The notes beneath the pieces were generated by a model that made no database searches, had not been told where the DNA came from, and saw only the letters and a list, made by a program, of their open reading frames with translations. The position numbers and the translations under genes were made by a program. From positions 1-64,000 of the forward strand of contig CAZQMF010000003.1 of assembly GCA_964594235.1 (NCBI GenBank): a DNA stretch of 64,000 bases. Reading direction: 5' to 3'. This DNA is from CAYLHS01 sp964594235. GTDB lineage: Bacteria > Actinomycetota > Acidimicrobiia > Spongiisociales > UBA4744. Positions 56,574-64,000 of this stretch are shown here, piece after piece; position 1 is the stretch's first letter; every line of letters starts with the position of its first letter.

Positions 56574-56909
56574 ATGCTCGAACATCTGGAAAGCGCGTAC
56601 CTGCGCGACGACATTCCCGACTTCCGATCCGGCGATACCGTGCGGGTACACGTGCGCGTGGTGGAAGCCGGTCGCGAGCGTGTTCAGGTGTTCGAAGGCG
56701 TGGTCATCGCAAGAGACGGCGCCGGGATCAGGAGCACCTTCACGGTTCGCAAGATCAGTTTCGGCGTCGGCGTCGAGCGCGTCTTCCCGCTCCACGCCCC
56801 GATCATTCAGAAGATCGAAGTCACCCGTCGCGGCAAGGTCCGTCGCGGGAAGCTCTACTACCTTCGAGACAGGGTCGGGAAGGCAGCTCGAATCAAAGAG
56901 CGACGCTGA
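56574..56909 (+). CDS. rplS: 50S ribosomal protein L19
   Basis: The protein has 111 residues. IPDFRSGDTVRVHVRVVEAGRERVQVFEGVVIARDGAGIRSTFTVRK-type core, GVGVERVFPLHAP and VRRGKLYYLRDRVGKAARI are diagnostic. ATG 56574 follows AGGAG at 8 bases. A TATCTT hexamer at 56517-56522 may give it its own promoter within the trmD-rplS spacer. Confidence 0.96.
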   Translation: MLEHLESAYLRDDIPDFRSGDTVRVHVRVVEAGRERVQVFEGVVIARDGAGIRSTFTVRKISFGVGVERVFPLHAPIIQKIEVTRRGKVRRGKLYYLRDRVGKAARIKERR

Positions 56910-56916
56910 CAGTCAC

Positions 56917-57540
56917 GTGTCGTTGCACCGTCAACCCACCAAGCGAACACCGTTCTGGGTGGAACTCCCCTTCCTGATCGTCATCGCGCTCGTCATCGCG
57001 GTGCTGATCAAGACGTTCCTGGTTCAGACTTTCTTCATCCCCTCTGGTTCGATGGAGCACACGCTCGAGATCGGTGATCGGGTGATGGTCAACAAGCTCG
57101 CGTACGGCTCCGGTGTTCCCAATCGCGGTGACATCGTGGTATTCATGCCGCCGTGGGGAGACACACAGAAGTCCGAGCCGTTCTTCAGCGCCGTGATACG
57201 TCACATCGGGGAATCGCTCGGTCTCAGGTCCCCCGACATCGAGGACCTCATCAAACGGGTCATCGCCGTCGGCGGCGAGACCATCGAGATACGGAACAAC
57301 AAGGTGCTCGTTGACGGTGTCCCCATCGACGAACCGTACCTGTATCCGGGCACGAACATGCCGGACTTTGGTCCGGTCAGCGTTCCTGAAGGCGACGTGT
57401 TCATGATGGGAGACAACCGGAACCACAGCAAGGACAGCCGTGTGTTCGGCTCGATCCCTGCCGACTCCATCGTCGGCAAGGCGTTTGTTCGCATCTGGCC
57501 GCTCAGCCGGATAGGTGGATTGGGTGTCAGTGGCAGCTGA
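56917..57540 (+). CDS. lepB: Signal peptidase I
   Basis: The protein has 207 residues. One membrane anchor (FLIVIALVIAVLIKTFL, about 19-35) leads to box B IPSGSMEHTL with catalytic Ser45, then GDRVMVNKLAYG, box D with catalytic Lys in LIKRVIAVGG, and box E GDNRNHSKDSR. It cleaves signal peptides of exported proteins outside the membrane. GTG 56917 lies 7 bases after the rplS stop and gives a short basic N-terminus. The usual next gene rnhB is absent. Confidence 0.94.
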   Translation: MSLHRQPTKRTPFWVELPFLIVIALVIAVLIKTFLVQTFFIPSGSMEHTLEIGDRVMVNKLAYGSGVPNRGDIVVFMPPWGDTQKSEPFFSAVIRHIGESLGLRSPDIEDLIKRVIAVGGETIEIRNNKVLVDGVPIDEPYLYPGTNMPDFGPVSVPEGDVFMMGDNRNHSKDSRVFGSIPADSIVGKAFVRIWPLSRIGGLGVSGS

Positions 57541-57600
57541 TAGAACACGTGCCGAATGGGTCGCACGTTGGTACCATCTCCTGCACCGGGAAGGAACGGA

Positions 57601-57897
57601 ATGCACGAGGAAGACCTGGAGCGCTACGAGTCCGAGATCGAACTGAAGATCTACAAGGAGTATCGCGACGTACTGCCGATGTTCAAGTACGTCGTCGAAA
57701 CGGAGCGCCGCTTCTACCTCGCCAACGGAGTCGACGTGCACACCCGCCATGACGATGGCTCGACCTACTTCGAGATCGAGCTCGAGGATGCGTGGGTATG
57801 GGACATGTACCGACCGGCGAGGTTCCTGCAACGAGTGCGGGTACTGACATTCCGGGACGTGAATATCGAAGAGCTGGAGCCCGGCGTCCGCCTCTGA
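57601..57897 (+). CDS. DUF2469 family protein
   Basis: The protein has 98 residues of the actinobacterial DUF2469 family, usually found between rnhB and yraN. EEDLERYESEIELKIYKEYRDV, VVETERRFYLANGVDV and YFEIELEDAWVWDMYRPARF match closely. Function unknown. ATG 57601 follows AAGGAA at 8 bases and a possible -10 (TACCAT) near 57573. Its stop overlaps the yraN start (CTGA). Confidence 0.92.
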   Translation: MHEEDLERYESEIELKIYKEYRDVLPMFKYVVETERRFYLANGVDVHTRHDDGSTYFEIELEDAWVWDMYRPARFLQRVRVLTFRDVNIEELEPGVRL

Positions 57898-58223
57898 CGA
57901 AGCGCCAGGTTGGACAGCTCGGGGAGTGGATCGCCGCGCAGTTCCTCGTTCGCAACGGGTTCCACATCATCGAGCGCAACGTGCGGATCGGTCGGGGTGA
58001 GATCGACATCCTCGCAGAGCACCGAGGACGACGCGTCGCTGTCGAGGTGAAGTCGGCGGTACTCGACCACGACGGACGCGCAGATCCCATCGACGCCTTC
58101 GACGACGCGAAGTGGAGACAGGTCTGGTCGCTCGCACGACGTGCCGGTGCGTGGCGGGTCGATGTCGTCGCCGTTGGGTTCAGACCCGATGGTGTCCGGG
58201 TCCATTGGGTGCCCGACGTGTGA
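57894..58223 (+). CDS. yraN: YraN (UPF0102) family endonuclease-like protein, probable CTG start
   Basis: 109 residues from CTG 57894. KRQVGQLGEWIAAQFLVRNGFHIIERN opens the protein as in YraN; active-site-like GEIDILAEHRGRRVAVEVKS follows the PD-(D/E)XK pattern; VWSLARRAG and VDVVAVGF close it. The CTG overlaps the DUF2469 stop in a CTGA junction and aligns with the family Met. The nearest conventional in-frame starts (GTG 57792, ATG 57798) would add about 32 unusual residues inside DUF2469. Function unproven. Confidence 0.82.
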   Translation: MTKRQVGQLGEWIAAQFLVRNGFHIIERNVRIGRGEIDILAEHRGRRVAVEVKSAVLDHDGRADPIDAFDDAKWRQVWSLARRAGAWRVDVVAVGFRPDGVRVHWVPDV

Positions 58224-58252
58224 CCCGCGCGGCGGCGTATGGCCACGCCCGG

Positions 58253-58447
58253 TCAGGTCCTGGGGTGTGACGACTCCTTGAACCAGCAGCCTCGATGCCA
58301 GTGTCGTCGGAGCTCGGGGGCCAGATCCGGCACCACGACGACGTGGAACTCGCCGATCTCGACGGGCCCCTCACATCCCGGGCATACGTACCGTTTGCGG
58401 GCTGCGTACGGCTGGACCGGAGCGACGGTCACCGGATCACTCGGCAT
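58253..58447 (-). CDS. Small zinc-ribbon-like actinobacterial protein
   Basis: 64 residues from ATG 58447. The core KRYVCPGCEGPVEIGEFHVVVVPD followed by LRRHWHRGCWFKES is a conserved small actinobacterial protein with Cys-x2-Cys and His-x-His-x2-Cys that should bind one zinc; it is often annotated only as an ATP/GTP-binding protein. Its start overlaps the end of the HAD-family gene by 11 bases, so translation is probably coupled. Confidence 0.75.
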   Translation of the reverse strand: MPSDPVTVAPVQPYAARKRYVCPGCEGPVEIGEFHVVVVPDLAPELRRHWHRGCWFKESSHPRT

Positions 58448-59390
58448 GGCCGGGCGCACGGGGAATCTCGGCGAATGCCTTGTGGCGGGCGTCGAGGATC
58501 TCTCGGGCGATTTGGTCGATGCTGTCGATGAGCCACAGATAGGCCGCTCTTCCCTCCCGATAGTCGGCCTCGGCCATACCCTGGATTCGACCCTGCGACT
58601 GCAGTTGACGGACCTGGCGGAAGTTGTTGACCGGGGAGGTCGTATACACCCCGAGCGTCTTGCCGCCTCGTTGATTGAGAATCGAGAAGACGGGGACGTC
58701 GCTCGGCCCGTCAGCGATGTAGATCATGTTCTTGATCGGGACGCGTCGCTGTTCTTCCGACATGAGGGCGTTTACATCGATCGACGGCGTCTTGTTGACG
58801 CCCTTGTTGATTTCGAAGACGGCTCTTGTCTTCGACGTGTTGTCGATCGTGTAGCCGAGGTGTGAGATGGGGAAGTCGGGTTCGTCGATACCGAGCCTGT
58901 CGAGGTATCCGGGCGGTGCTGGACGTTCGATGAAGTCGTTCGCCCAGATCCAATCGACGTACGGAGCGATGACGCTGCCCTCGATCATCGACAGGATGCC
59001 CGTCGACACGACGTAGTGCTCTACGGAGATCTCCTCGTGGGCGAACTCGGGGATCTCGGTGACGTACCGTTGCGAGATCTCGAGGAACTCGGGGATTCCC
59101 GGTGCCATCTCGATTCTCGCACCGAGCTTGTAGAGCTTCGCCCTCGTGAGCCCTTCGAAGCGACCCTGGTCGACGTAGGTGAGCAGGTGTGTGAGGTAGG
59201 CGGTGTCGCGGGCGACTCGTACACCGCGCGCTCGGTAGTAGTCGACGAGACCGTCGACTTCAGACCAGAAGGCGCGTGCGTCGACGCCATACTCGTCGAA
59301 GAGGGGATCTTGCTGATTGCCGGGAATCAGTGTGCGGTCGAAGTCCCAGATGAGTGCGATGACGGTCTGGGTGTAGAGCGGTATAGGCAT
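58437..59390 (-). CDS. HAD-superfamily hydrolase
   Basis: 317 residues from ATG 59390. Motif I is IWDFDRTLIPG with nucleophile Asp and acid Asp; motif II Ser/Thr in VVSTGILSM; motif III Lys in the KTRAVFEINKG area; motif IV IADGPSDVPVF. A large helical cap (about 30-110) separates motif I and II. A phosphatase activity is expected; the substrate is unknown. It lies 4 bases after the small upstream gene on the same strand and overlaps the zinc-ribbon gene downstream. Confidence 0.88.
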   Translation of the reverse strand: MPIPLYTQTVIALIWDFDRTLIPGNQQDPLFDEYGVDARAFWSEVDGLVDYYRARGVRVARDTAYLTHLLTYVDQGRFEGLTRAKLYKLGARIEMAPGIPEFLEISQRYVTEIPEFAHEEISVEHYVVSTGILSMIEGSVIAPYVDWIWANDFIERPAPPGYLDRLGIDEPDFPISHLGYTIDNTSKTRAVFEINKGVNKTPSIDVNALMSEEQRRVPIKNMIYIADGPSDVPVFSILNQRGGKTLGVYTTSPVNNFRQVRQLQSQGRIQGMAEADYREGRAAYLWLIDSIDQIAREILDARHKAFAEIPRAPGHAE

Positions 59391-59394
59391 GGCT

Positions 59395-59769
59395 TCATGG
59401 AATCTCGGGTTGCCCGAAGTGTACGCTCCCATCGTCCAACCACCAGCCTTGCAGTCTCACGTCGACTCCTCGGAGACCGCGGTGGGCCTCTCCCATCCGT
59501 TCGAGGGGAACGAGGACATGGATCTGCCAGCCGTCGGCGGCGAGTCGACGGAAGACAGGTCGGTGGGCGGCTGGATCGCCGTGCGCCGCGAGAACCCAGT
59601 CGAGGCACTCGTCGCTCACGATCACAGAAGACTGATCGCCGGTCGCTTCGTCGAGCGCGAGTCGATTCCATGCCACGGACCGTGCGGAGAGGCCGGCGGC
59701 TCGGTACCGATCGAGGCAGGCGTCCATGATCGCTTCGGTCCCCAGCACCGTCGATTCGTACGCGAGCAC
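59395..59769 (-). CDS. Hypothetical protein, first gene of the HAD operon
   Basis: 124 residues from GTG 59769, chosen because a perfect AAGGAGGT lies 3-11 bases upstream and a TACACT -10 hexamer sits at 59791-59796; the ATG 11 codons further upstream would place both inside the coding region. Segments SVAWNRLALDEATGDQSSVIVSDECLDWVLA and IHVLVPLERMGEAHRGLRG suggest an alpha/beta protein. I do not recognise a family. Overlapping spacing puts it in one operon with the HAD and zinc-ribbon genes. Confidence 0.65.
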   Translation of the reverse strand: MLAYESTVLGTEAIMDACLDRYRAAGLSARSVAWNRLALDEATGDQSSVIVSDECLDWVLAAHGDPAAHRPVFRRLAADGWQIHVLVPLERMGEAHRGLRGVDVRLQGWWLDDGSVHFGQPEIP

Positions 59770-59870
59770 CTGACCTCCTTGAGTTACACCAGTGTAGTTC
59801 ATGGACTAGCTACCCGGCGTGTGATTCGCTTCCTCCTCCAGGTACGCCTGTTCAGGTCGATGACCCGACT

Positions 59871-60029
59871 ATGAGAGCCTGCAAGCATCAGTTCAAAGAA
59901 CAGGGAATAGGCGCCGGGTTGGTTCGCAAGGTCTGCGTGAGCTGCTCGATGGTCCACATAGCCGAGCGGCCGAAGCTCGGGTTCGATCCATGGAGGAAGG
60001 CCGGGGAACTGGCGACGCTCGTCGGATAG
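59871..60029 (+). CDS. 52-residue putative zinc-finger microprotein
   Basis: The frame reads MRACKHQFKEQGIGAGLV, then RKVCVSCSMVHIAERPKLG and a Trp-containing tail. Cys4, His6, Cys22, Cys25 and His29 could bind a metal. Codon use resembles neighbouring genes and there is no better gene on either strand in 59770-60060. No clear ribosome binding site precedes ATG 59871. Confidence 0.45.
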   Translation: MRACKHQFKEQGIGAGLVRKVCVSCSMVHIAERPKLGFDPWRKAGELATLVG

Positions 60030-60048
60030 ACCTGTCCCACTCCGACCG

Positions 60049-60054
60049 TAGGGT
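60049..60054 (+). promoter_or_regulatory. -10 element of yifB, leaderless geometry
   Basis: TAGGGT ends exactly 6 bases before ATG 60061; no Shine-Dalgarno. Confidence 0.45.
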
Positions 60055-60060
60055 CGGGGC

Positions 60061-61530
60061 ATGTTCGCAACCGTCACCTCCGTCGCACTGGTCGGCGTGG
60101 AACCGAGACCGGTGCGTGTTGAAGTTCACATAGGAGTACCGAAGGACCGATTCGCTCTGGTGGGATTGCCCGATACGGCAGTCCGCGAGGCGAAGGATCG
60201 CGTGCGATCGGCGATCGTCCAGTCGGGGTTCCAGTTTCCGAACCGCACCGTGACCGTCAATCTGGCCCCTGCCGACATCCCCAAGGTCGGATCGGCGTAC
60301 GATCTGCCCATTGCGCTCGGCGTGCTTGCCGCGGCGGGCAGCGTTCCGCCAACGGTCGGCAGCATCGTTGCGCTTGGCGAGCTGGCACTCGACGGCACCG
60401 TGCGGGCCGCACGGGGCGGGTTGGGGGCGGGCGTAGTCGCACGAGATACCGGGCTGCCGTGTGTCGTGTCGGTGGAGTCGGCGGCAGAGGCGAGAAGAGT
60501 CCCCGGTGCGGAGGTTCGCGCCGTGCGATCCCTCTCCGAAGCGGTAGCGGTGGCTCTGGGGACCACGCCCGGTGCACCGATCCGGCCGGCCGCCGACTCC
60601 ACGCCCCCCACCATGGTGGATCTGTCCGAAGTGCGAGGTCAAGCGCTCGGGAGAAGAGCGCTCGAGGTGGCTGCCGCGGGACGACACCCTGTGCTGCTGT
60701 GGGGGCCACCTGGGTCGGGCAAGACGATGCTGGCGGTCCGGATGGCGGGGATCCTGCCACCGCTTGGTGAGGAGGAGCGTCTGGAAGTAGCTCAGGTCTG
60801 GGACGCCGCTGGTCGGTCAGGCAGGGCGGAGATGCCTCCTTTCAGATCGCCGCACCACTCCGCGACGATGCCGGCGATCATCGGTGGGGGCAGTGGTGTT
60901 CCCGTTCCCGGCGAAATCTCACTCGCTCACAAGGGGGTGCTGTTTCTCGACGAACTCGGGGAGTTCCCGATCAACATCCTGAATGCGCTGCGTCAACCGC
61001 TCGAGTCGGGCTGGGTCGTGGTGTCCCGAAAGGGTGTGTCGGTGCGGTTCCCAAGCGACTTCCAGCTGGTCGCTGCGACGAACCCGTGTCCATGCGGCTA
61101 CGCGGGGGACCGCTTGCGCCCCTGCTCGTGTTCGGTCCCGGCGATCGATCGGTATCGCCGTCGCCTCTCAGGACCGTTGCTGGACCGGTTCGATCTTCGT
61201 GTCTCGATTCCCAGGCCACCACGTGGAGACCTGCTCGGCCCCGAAGGCGAGTCGAGCCAGGCCGTCGCCGGCCGAGTGGAGGCGGCGTGGGCGATGCAAA
61301 GCGAGCGTGGTGGATCGAATGGCCGTCTCGGCCGAGGTGAGTTGGATGCCCTCGAGTGGACGCCAAACGCTCGACAGCTGCTCGATTCCGCCATCGAGCG
61401 CTTTGCACTGACGGGGAGAGGATTCGACAGGATCAGGCGCGTCGCAAGAACGATTGCCGATCTCGCGGGTGCTGGACCCGTCGACGAACCTCACATCGCA
61501 GAGGCTTTGTCGTTTCGGGGGGAGTGGTGA
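60061..61530 (+). CDS. YifB/ComM family Mg-chelatase-like AAA+ ATPase
   Basis: The protein has 489 residues. The N-terminal ChlI-like S5 domain (VALVGVEPRPVRVEVHIG, FALVGLPDTAVREAKDRVRSAI, NLAPADIPKVGSAYDLPIALG) precedes an AAA+ module: Walker A LLWGPPGSGKTMLAVR, RSPHHSATMPAIIGGG, Walker B VLFLDELGEFP, sensor I VAATNPCPCG and arginine region RRLSGPLLDRFDL. The C-terminus is a helical Mg_chelatase_C domain. In naturally competent bacteria ComM promotes branch migration during transformation; the dprA gene overlapping its stop fits that. Confidence 0.93.
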   Translation: MFATVTSVALVGVEPRPVRVEVHIGVPKDRFALVGLPDTAVREAKDRVRSAIVQSGFQFPNRTVTVNLAPADIPKVGSAYDLPIALGVLAAAGSVPPTVGSIVALGELALDGTVRAARGGLGAGVVARDTGLPCVVSVESAAEARRVPGAEVRAVRSLSEAVAVALGTTPGAPIRPAADSTPPTMVDLSEVRGQALGRRALEVAAAGRHPVLLWGPPGSGKTMLAVRMAGILPPLGEEERLEVAQVWDAAGRSGRAEMPPFRSPHHSATMPAIIGGGSGVPVPGEISLAHKGVLFLDELGEFPINILNALRQPLESGWVVVSRKGVSVRFPSDFQLVAATNPCPCGYAGDRLRPCSCSVPAIDRYRRRLSGPLLDRFDLRVSIPRPPRGDLLGPEGESSQAVAGRVEAAWAMQSERGGSNGRLGRGELDALEWTPNARQLLDSAIERFALTGRGFDRIRRVARTIADLAGAGPVDEPHIAEALSFRGEW

Positions 61531-62546
61531 AGGCCCGCCTGCAGCTTGCCTACGTCGGCATGCACCCGGACCGCAGAGCCGAGCTCGAGCGGCTCCACGG
61601 TTCGCCCGAGGCGGTGCTGGACGCGATCCGAAAGGGCAGGATCGAGGTCCCCGACAGGGCACGCCGCGCGGGGTTGGTGCCCGCCGCCGAGCGGCTGGAG
61701 CAGCTCGCACGTGCAGGTATCGCCATCAGTTTCCGAGAGGAGTTGCCCAGACACCTTGCCGAGCTTCCAGACGCTCCCGACCTGCTGTTTGTGCGTGGCG
61801 CCGTCCCTTCCGGTCGTGGCGTGGCGGTCGTCGGGTCGCGGCGAGCGACGAGCTATGGCATGTCTTTGGCGCGCAGATACGGTGTGGCGTTGGCCCATGC
61901 GGGATGGCCTGTCGTATCGGGACTGGCCCGGGGCGTCGATGGTGCAGCCCACCGCGGGGTTCTGGATGCACACGGGTGCGGCATCGCTGTGCTCGGTTGC
62001 GGGCCCGATGTGTGGTACCCGCGAGAGCACGAGGAACTCGGTCGGGCGCTCGTCGCCAACAATGGAGCGGTCGTGACCGAGTACCCGCCAGGTACGCCTC
62101 CCAACGGCTGGCGGTTTCCACCGCGCAATCGCATCATCTCCGGGCTGTCCGGAGTCGTGGTCGTCGTTGAGGCCGCGAAGACCGGTGGGGCCCTCATCAC
62201 TGCGAGGCGGGCCCTCGCGCAGGGCAGGGAGGTGTTCGCCGTCCCCGGGGACGTCGACCGGTCGACCTCAGAGGGCTGCAACCGTGTCATCAGGGACGGC
62301 GCGGTGCCCGTGTTCGATGCCGAGGACCTCATCGAGGCCGTGTCCCTGGTACTCGGTCCACCGCGTACACCGGCACCCTTGGACAACGTACCGGCGGACG
62401 GGGAACCGGTCGACGACCTCGTGGGCAGGACGATCGACGAGCTCGCGGTCGAGCGACCCGTTTCGGAGGTGCTCGCGCGCGTCGCCAGACTCGAGGCACT
62501 CGGGATCGTCCGACGCGAAGGAGGGCGCGTGGTGAAGGGTCGTTGA
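61527..62546 (+). CDS. dprA: DNA-processing protein DprA
   Basis: The protein has 339 residues. The Rossmann-like DprA core has VAVVGSRRATSYGMSLARRYG, VSGLARGVDGAAHRGVLDA, IAVLGCGPDVWYPREHEEL, PPRNRIISGLSGVVVVVEA and GREVFAVPGDVDRSTSEGCNRVI; the last 80 residues are a winged-helix (DML1-like) domain. It loads RecA onto incoming single-stranded DNA in transformation. GTG 61527 overlaps the yifB stop and has GGGGGGAG just upstream. Its stop overlaps xerC (TTGA). Confidence 0.95.
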   Translation: MKARLQLAYVGMHPDRRAELERLHGSPEAVLDAIRKGRIEVPDRARRAGLVPAAERLEQLARAGIAISFREELPRHLAELPDAPDLLFVRGAVPSGRGVAVVGSRRATSYGMSLARRYGVALAHAGWPVVSGLARGVDGAAHRGVLDAHGCGIAVLGCGPDVWYPREHEELGRALVANNGAVVTEYPPGTPPNGWRFPPRNRIISGLSGVVVVVEAAKTGGALITARRALAQGREVFAVPGDVDRSTSEGCNRVIRDGAVPVFDAEDLIEAVSLVLGPPRTPAPLDNVPADGEPVDDLVGRTIDELAVERPVSEVLARVARLEALGIVRREGGRVVKGR

Positions 62547-63466
62547 CGCCCCGGTATGGGGCGGCGACCATGGACGGCATGACGGCACTACCGGAGATGC
62601 CCGCATGGGCGGTCGCGTCGGTCGACGACTACCTGCTGCGGCTCGCGTCGCAACGACACCTGTCGCCTCACACGATTGCCGCGTATCGACGCGACCTCTC
62701 ACAGTTCATGGCGTTCTGTGACAGGGCGGGAACCGAAGCGATTCCGGACGTCGATCGAGGACTGGTGCGGCGGTTCCTCGCGTACCTCGACACGAGAGGG
62801 TACGCGCGGAGGTCGGTGGCGAGAAAGGCGTCGGCGGTCCGGGCGTTCTTCACCGACCAGACCCGACGAGGCGTCCTCGATGCGAACCCGTCTGAACGCC
62901 TCGGAACGCTTCGCCGACCGAAGACGCTTCCGCACGCCCTGCCGGCCCGGACCGTACGGGAGATCCTCGACGGGCTGTCGGGTGATGATCCGGTCACACT
63001 CAGGGACAGGGCACTGCTCGAAGTGTTGTACGCGACAGGAGTACGCGTTGCCGAGGCTGCAGCACTACGTGTGGATGACGTCGTCGGCGCCGAGTTCCTT
63101 CGGGTCGTCGGGAAAGGTAACAAGGAGCGGGCTGTCCCCCTCGGAGTGCCTGCCAGACGGGCAGTCCAGTCGTACCTGGCCAAGGGTCGCCCGCGGCTGC
63201 TGCCGGCGACCGACGCGCTCTGGATCGGGGTCCGAGGAGGACCGCTCGGGGTGCGGGGGATCCGAAGGGCCGTTCGGACGCGTTCGGGTACCTTCCCGCA
63301 TGCCTTCCGCCACTCGTTCGCGACGCACCTTCTCGAAGGTGGAGCGGACCTTCGTGCCGTGCAGGAGCTGCTCGGGCACGTTGAACTAGGCACCACCCAG
63401 ACGTACACTGCGGTCACCCGCGAGCATCTCAAGGCAACCTATGACCGAAGTCACCCGCGGGCCTGA
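62543..63466 (+). CDS. xerC: Tyrosine recombinase XerC/XerD
   Basis: 307 residues from TTG 62543 (ATG 62570 is the alternative). N-terminal SAM-like core-binding domain (VDDYLLRLASQRHLSPHTIAAYRRDL); catalytic Arg in ATGVRVAEAAAL, Lys in VVGKGNKERAVPLG, His-x-x-Arg in PHAFRHSFATHLLEGG, second His in LLGHVELGTTQTYTAV with nucleophile Tyr. Between dprA and a sigma factor gene this is the chromosomal dimer-resolution recombinase of actinobacteria rather than a phage integrase. Confidence 0.93.
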   Translation: MTPRYGAATMDGMTALPEMPAWAVASVDDYLLRLASQRHLSPHTIAAYRRDLSQFMAFCDRAGTEAIPDVDRGLVRRFLAYLDTRGYARRSVARKASAVRAFFTDQTRRGVLDANPSERLGTLRRPKTLPHALPARTVREILDGLSGDDPVTLRDRALLEVLYATGVRVAEAAALRVDDVVGAEFLRVVGKGNKERAVPLGVPARRAVQSYLAKGRPRLLPATDALWIGVRGGPLGVRGIRRAVRTRSGTFPHAFRHSFATHLLEGGADLRAVQELLGHVELGTTQTYTAVTREHLKATYDRSHPRA

Positions 63467-64000
63467 TCGGGCATCCGAGGATCACCTGAAGGAGCTGTGG
63501 CGCAGGTTCAAAGCCACAGGGGACCAGGAGGCCCGTGAGGGCCTCATTCTGCACTTCTCGCCACTCGTCAAGTTCGTCGCGGGCCGCGTTGCGTCGGGTC
63601 TGCCGTCCAGCGTCGATCGCTCTGACCTGATCTCGGACGGCATCTTCGGATTGATCGACGCCATCGACAAGTTCGACCTCGAGCGGGGAGTGAAGTTCGA
63701 GACGTACGCCATCAACAGGATCCGGGGAGCGATCCTCGACGAGCTTCGAGCGCTCGACTGGGCACCACGCTCACTCAGAGCTCGTGCCCGTGAACTCGAC
63801 CGCTCCTTCAGCGAGCTGGAGCATCGATTCCAGCGGCCACCCACCGACGAAGAGCTCGCCACTCACATGGAGGTTCCGGTCGGGGAGCTTCAGAACACGA
63901 TGGCCGAGGTGTCGTCGGCCGGCCTGGTCGCGCTCGATGAGCTACTCGCGCCCGGGCGGGATTCGGCCACCGTCGGAGATCTCTTGGCAGATCCAAAGGG
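63441..64000 (+). CDS. whiG: WhiG/FliA-type RNA polymerase sigma factor (3' end outside window)
   Basis: Partial, at least 186 residues from ATG 63441, which overlaps the end of xerC by 26 bases. Region 2 reads LILHFSPLVKFVAGRVASGLP, DLISDGIFGLIDAIDKFDLERGVKFETYAINRIRGAILDELR, with core-binding and -10-recognition residues; region 3 begins RARARELDRSFSELEHRF and EELATHMEVPVGEL. This is the sigma-28 family; in Streptomyces the dprA-adjacent homologue WhiG starts sporulation, elsewhere FliA controls motility. No flagellar gene is in view. Region 4 is cut off by the window end. Confidence 0.92.
   Translation, partial: MTEVTRGPDRASEDHLKELWRRFKATGDQEAREGLILHFSPLVKFVAGRVASGLPSSVDRSDLISDGIFGLIDAIDKFDLERGVKFETYAINRIRGAILDELRALDWAPRSLRARARELDRSFSELEHRFQRPPTDEELATHMEVPVGELQNTMAEVSSAGLVALDELLAPGRDSATVGDLLADPK

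Overview
This 64 kb window is a high-GC bacterial chromosome segment, most likely from an uncultured actinobacterium; I would guess Acidimicrobiia or a neighbouring deep branch. The reasons are the gene order SepIVA-like/DUF177/rpmF/plsX/rnc/smc/ftsY, the block rpsP/khpA/rimM/trmD/rplS/lepB/DUF2469/yraN/yifB/dprA/xerC/whiG, an AdnAB-type helicase-nuclease pair, separate F420 genes cofG and cofH, many GTG/TTG starts with four-base stop-start overlaps, and promoters suited to leaderless mRNAs. Two runs of exactly 100 N inside a repeat-rich gene (54977-55076, 55153-55252) show that this is a draft or metagenome scaffold.

Layout. 1-421: C-terminal remnant of a tyrosine integrase beside a tRNA with anticodon CAT. 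539-11866: hybrid sensor kinase, phosphoribosyltransferase, three-gene ABC-2 exporter, DUF1023 hydrolase, PlsB acyltransferase, a membrane protein with a kinase ATPase domain, D-aminoacyl-tRNA deacylase and a DsbA-family protein. 11876-20234: two large UvrD/PD-(D/E)XK proteins, DUF488, glutamate dehydrogenase and a separate RecB-type nuclease. 20235-21139: about 900 bases without a credible gene, packed with hairpins, a duplicated terminator-like element and paired TCGCGAAA sites. 21140-28626: small hypothetical genes, InhA/FabI-type reductase, GAF-containing sensor kinase, hydrolase, a membrane-anchored Mur ligase with D-Ala-D-Ala ligase, a stand-alone RAM domain, a cold-shock domain protein and L28.

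28715-39754 is a long co-directional run, recG-rsmD-coaD-sepIVA-like-DUF177-rpmF-plsX-rnc::acyP-smc-ftsY-cdd, joining DNA repair, CoA and lipid synthesis, ribosome biogenesis, chromosome segregation and membrane targeting; most junctions overlap. 39775-45321 (minus strand) holds a lipoprotein, electron-transfer flavoprotein etfBA and a nucleoside-salvage operon upp-ATL-deoA-PNP. 45826-48155 is ffh-rpsP-khpA-rimM; it is interrupted by a lipoprotein, gap, cofG-cofH, a ribbon-helix-helix/DUF4097 pair and an acidic-repeat YbjQ-domain protein before trmD-rplS-lepB-DUF2469-yraN continues. The window ends with yifB-dprA-xerC and the start of a WhiG/FliA-type sigma factor.

Most notable: an RNase III-acylphosphatase fusion; CTG start codons supported by family alignment and ribosome binding sites; a repeated promoter geometry for leaderless transcripts; a CofH with about 220 extra N-terminal residues; a possibly autoregulated ribbon-helix-helix/DUF4097 cassette with a palindrome over its start codon; and the structured 900-base non-coding block. 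I cannot show that any of these is a new biological system; the last two are the best candidates.
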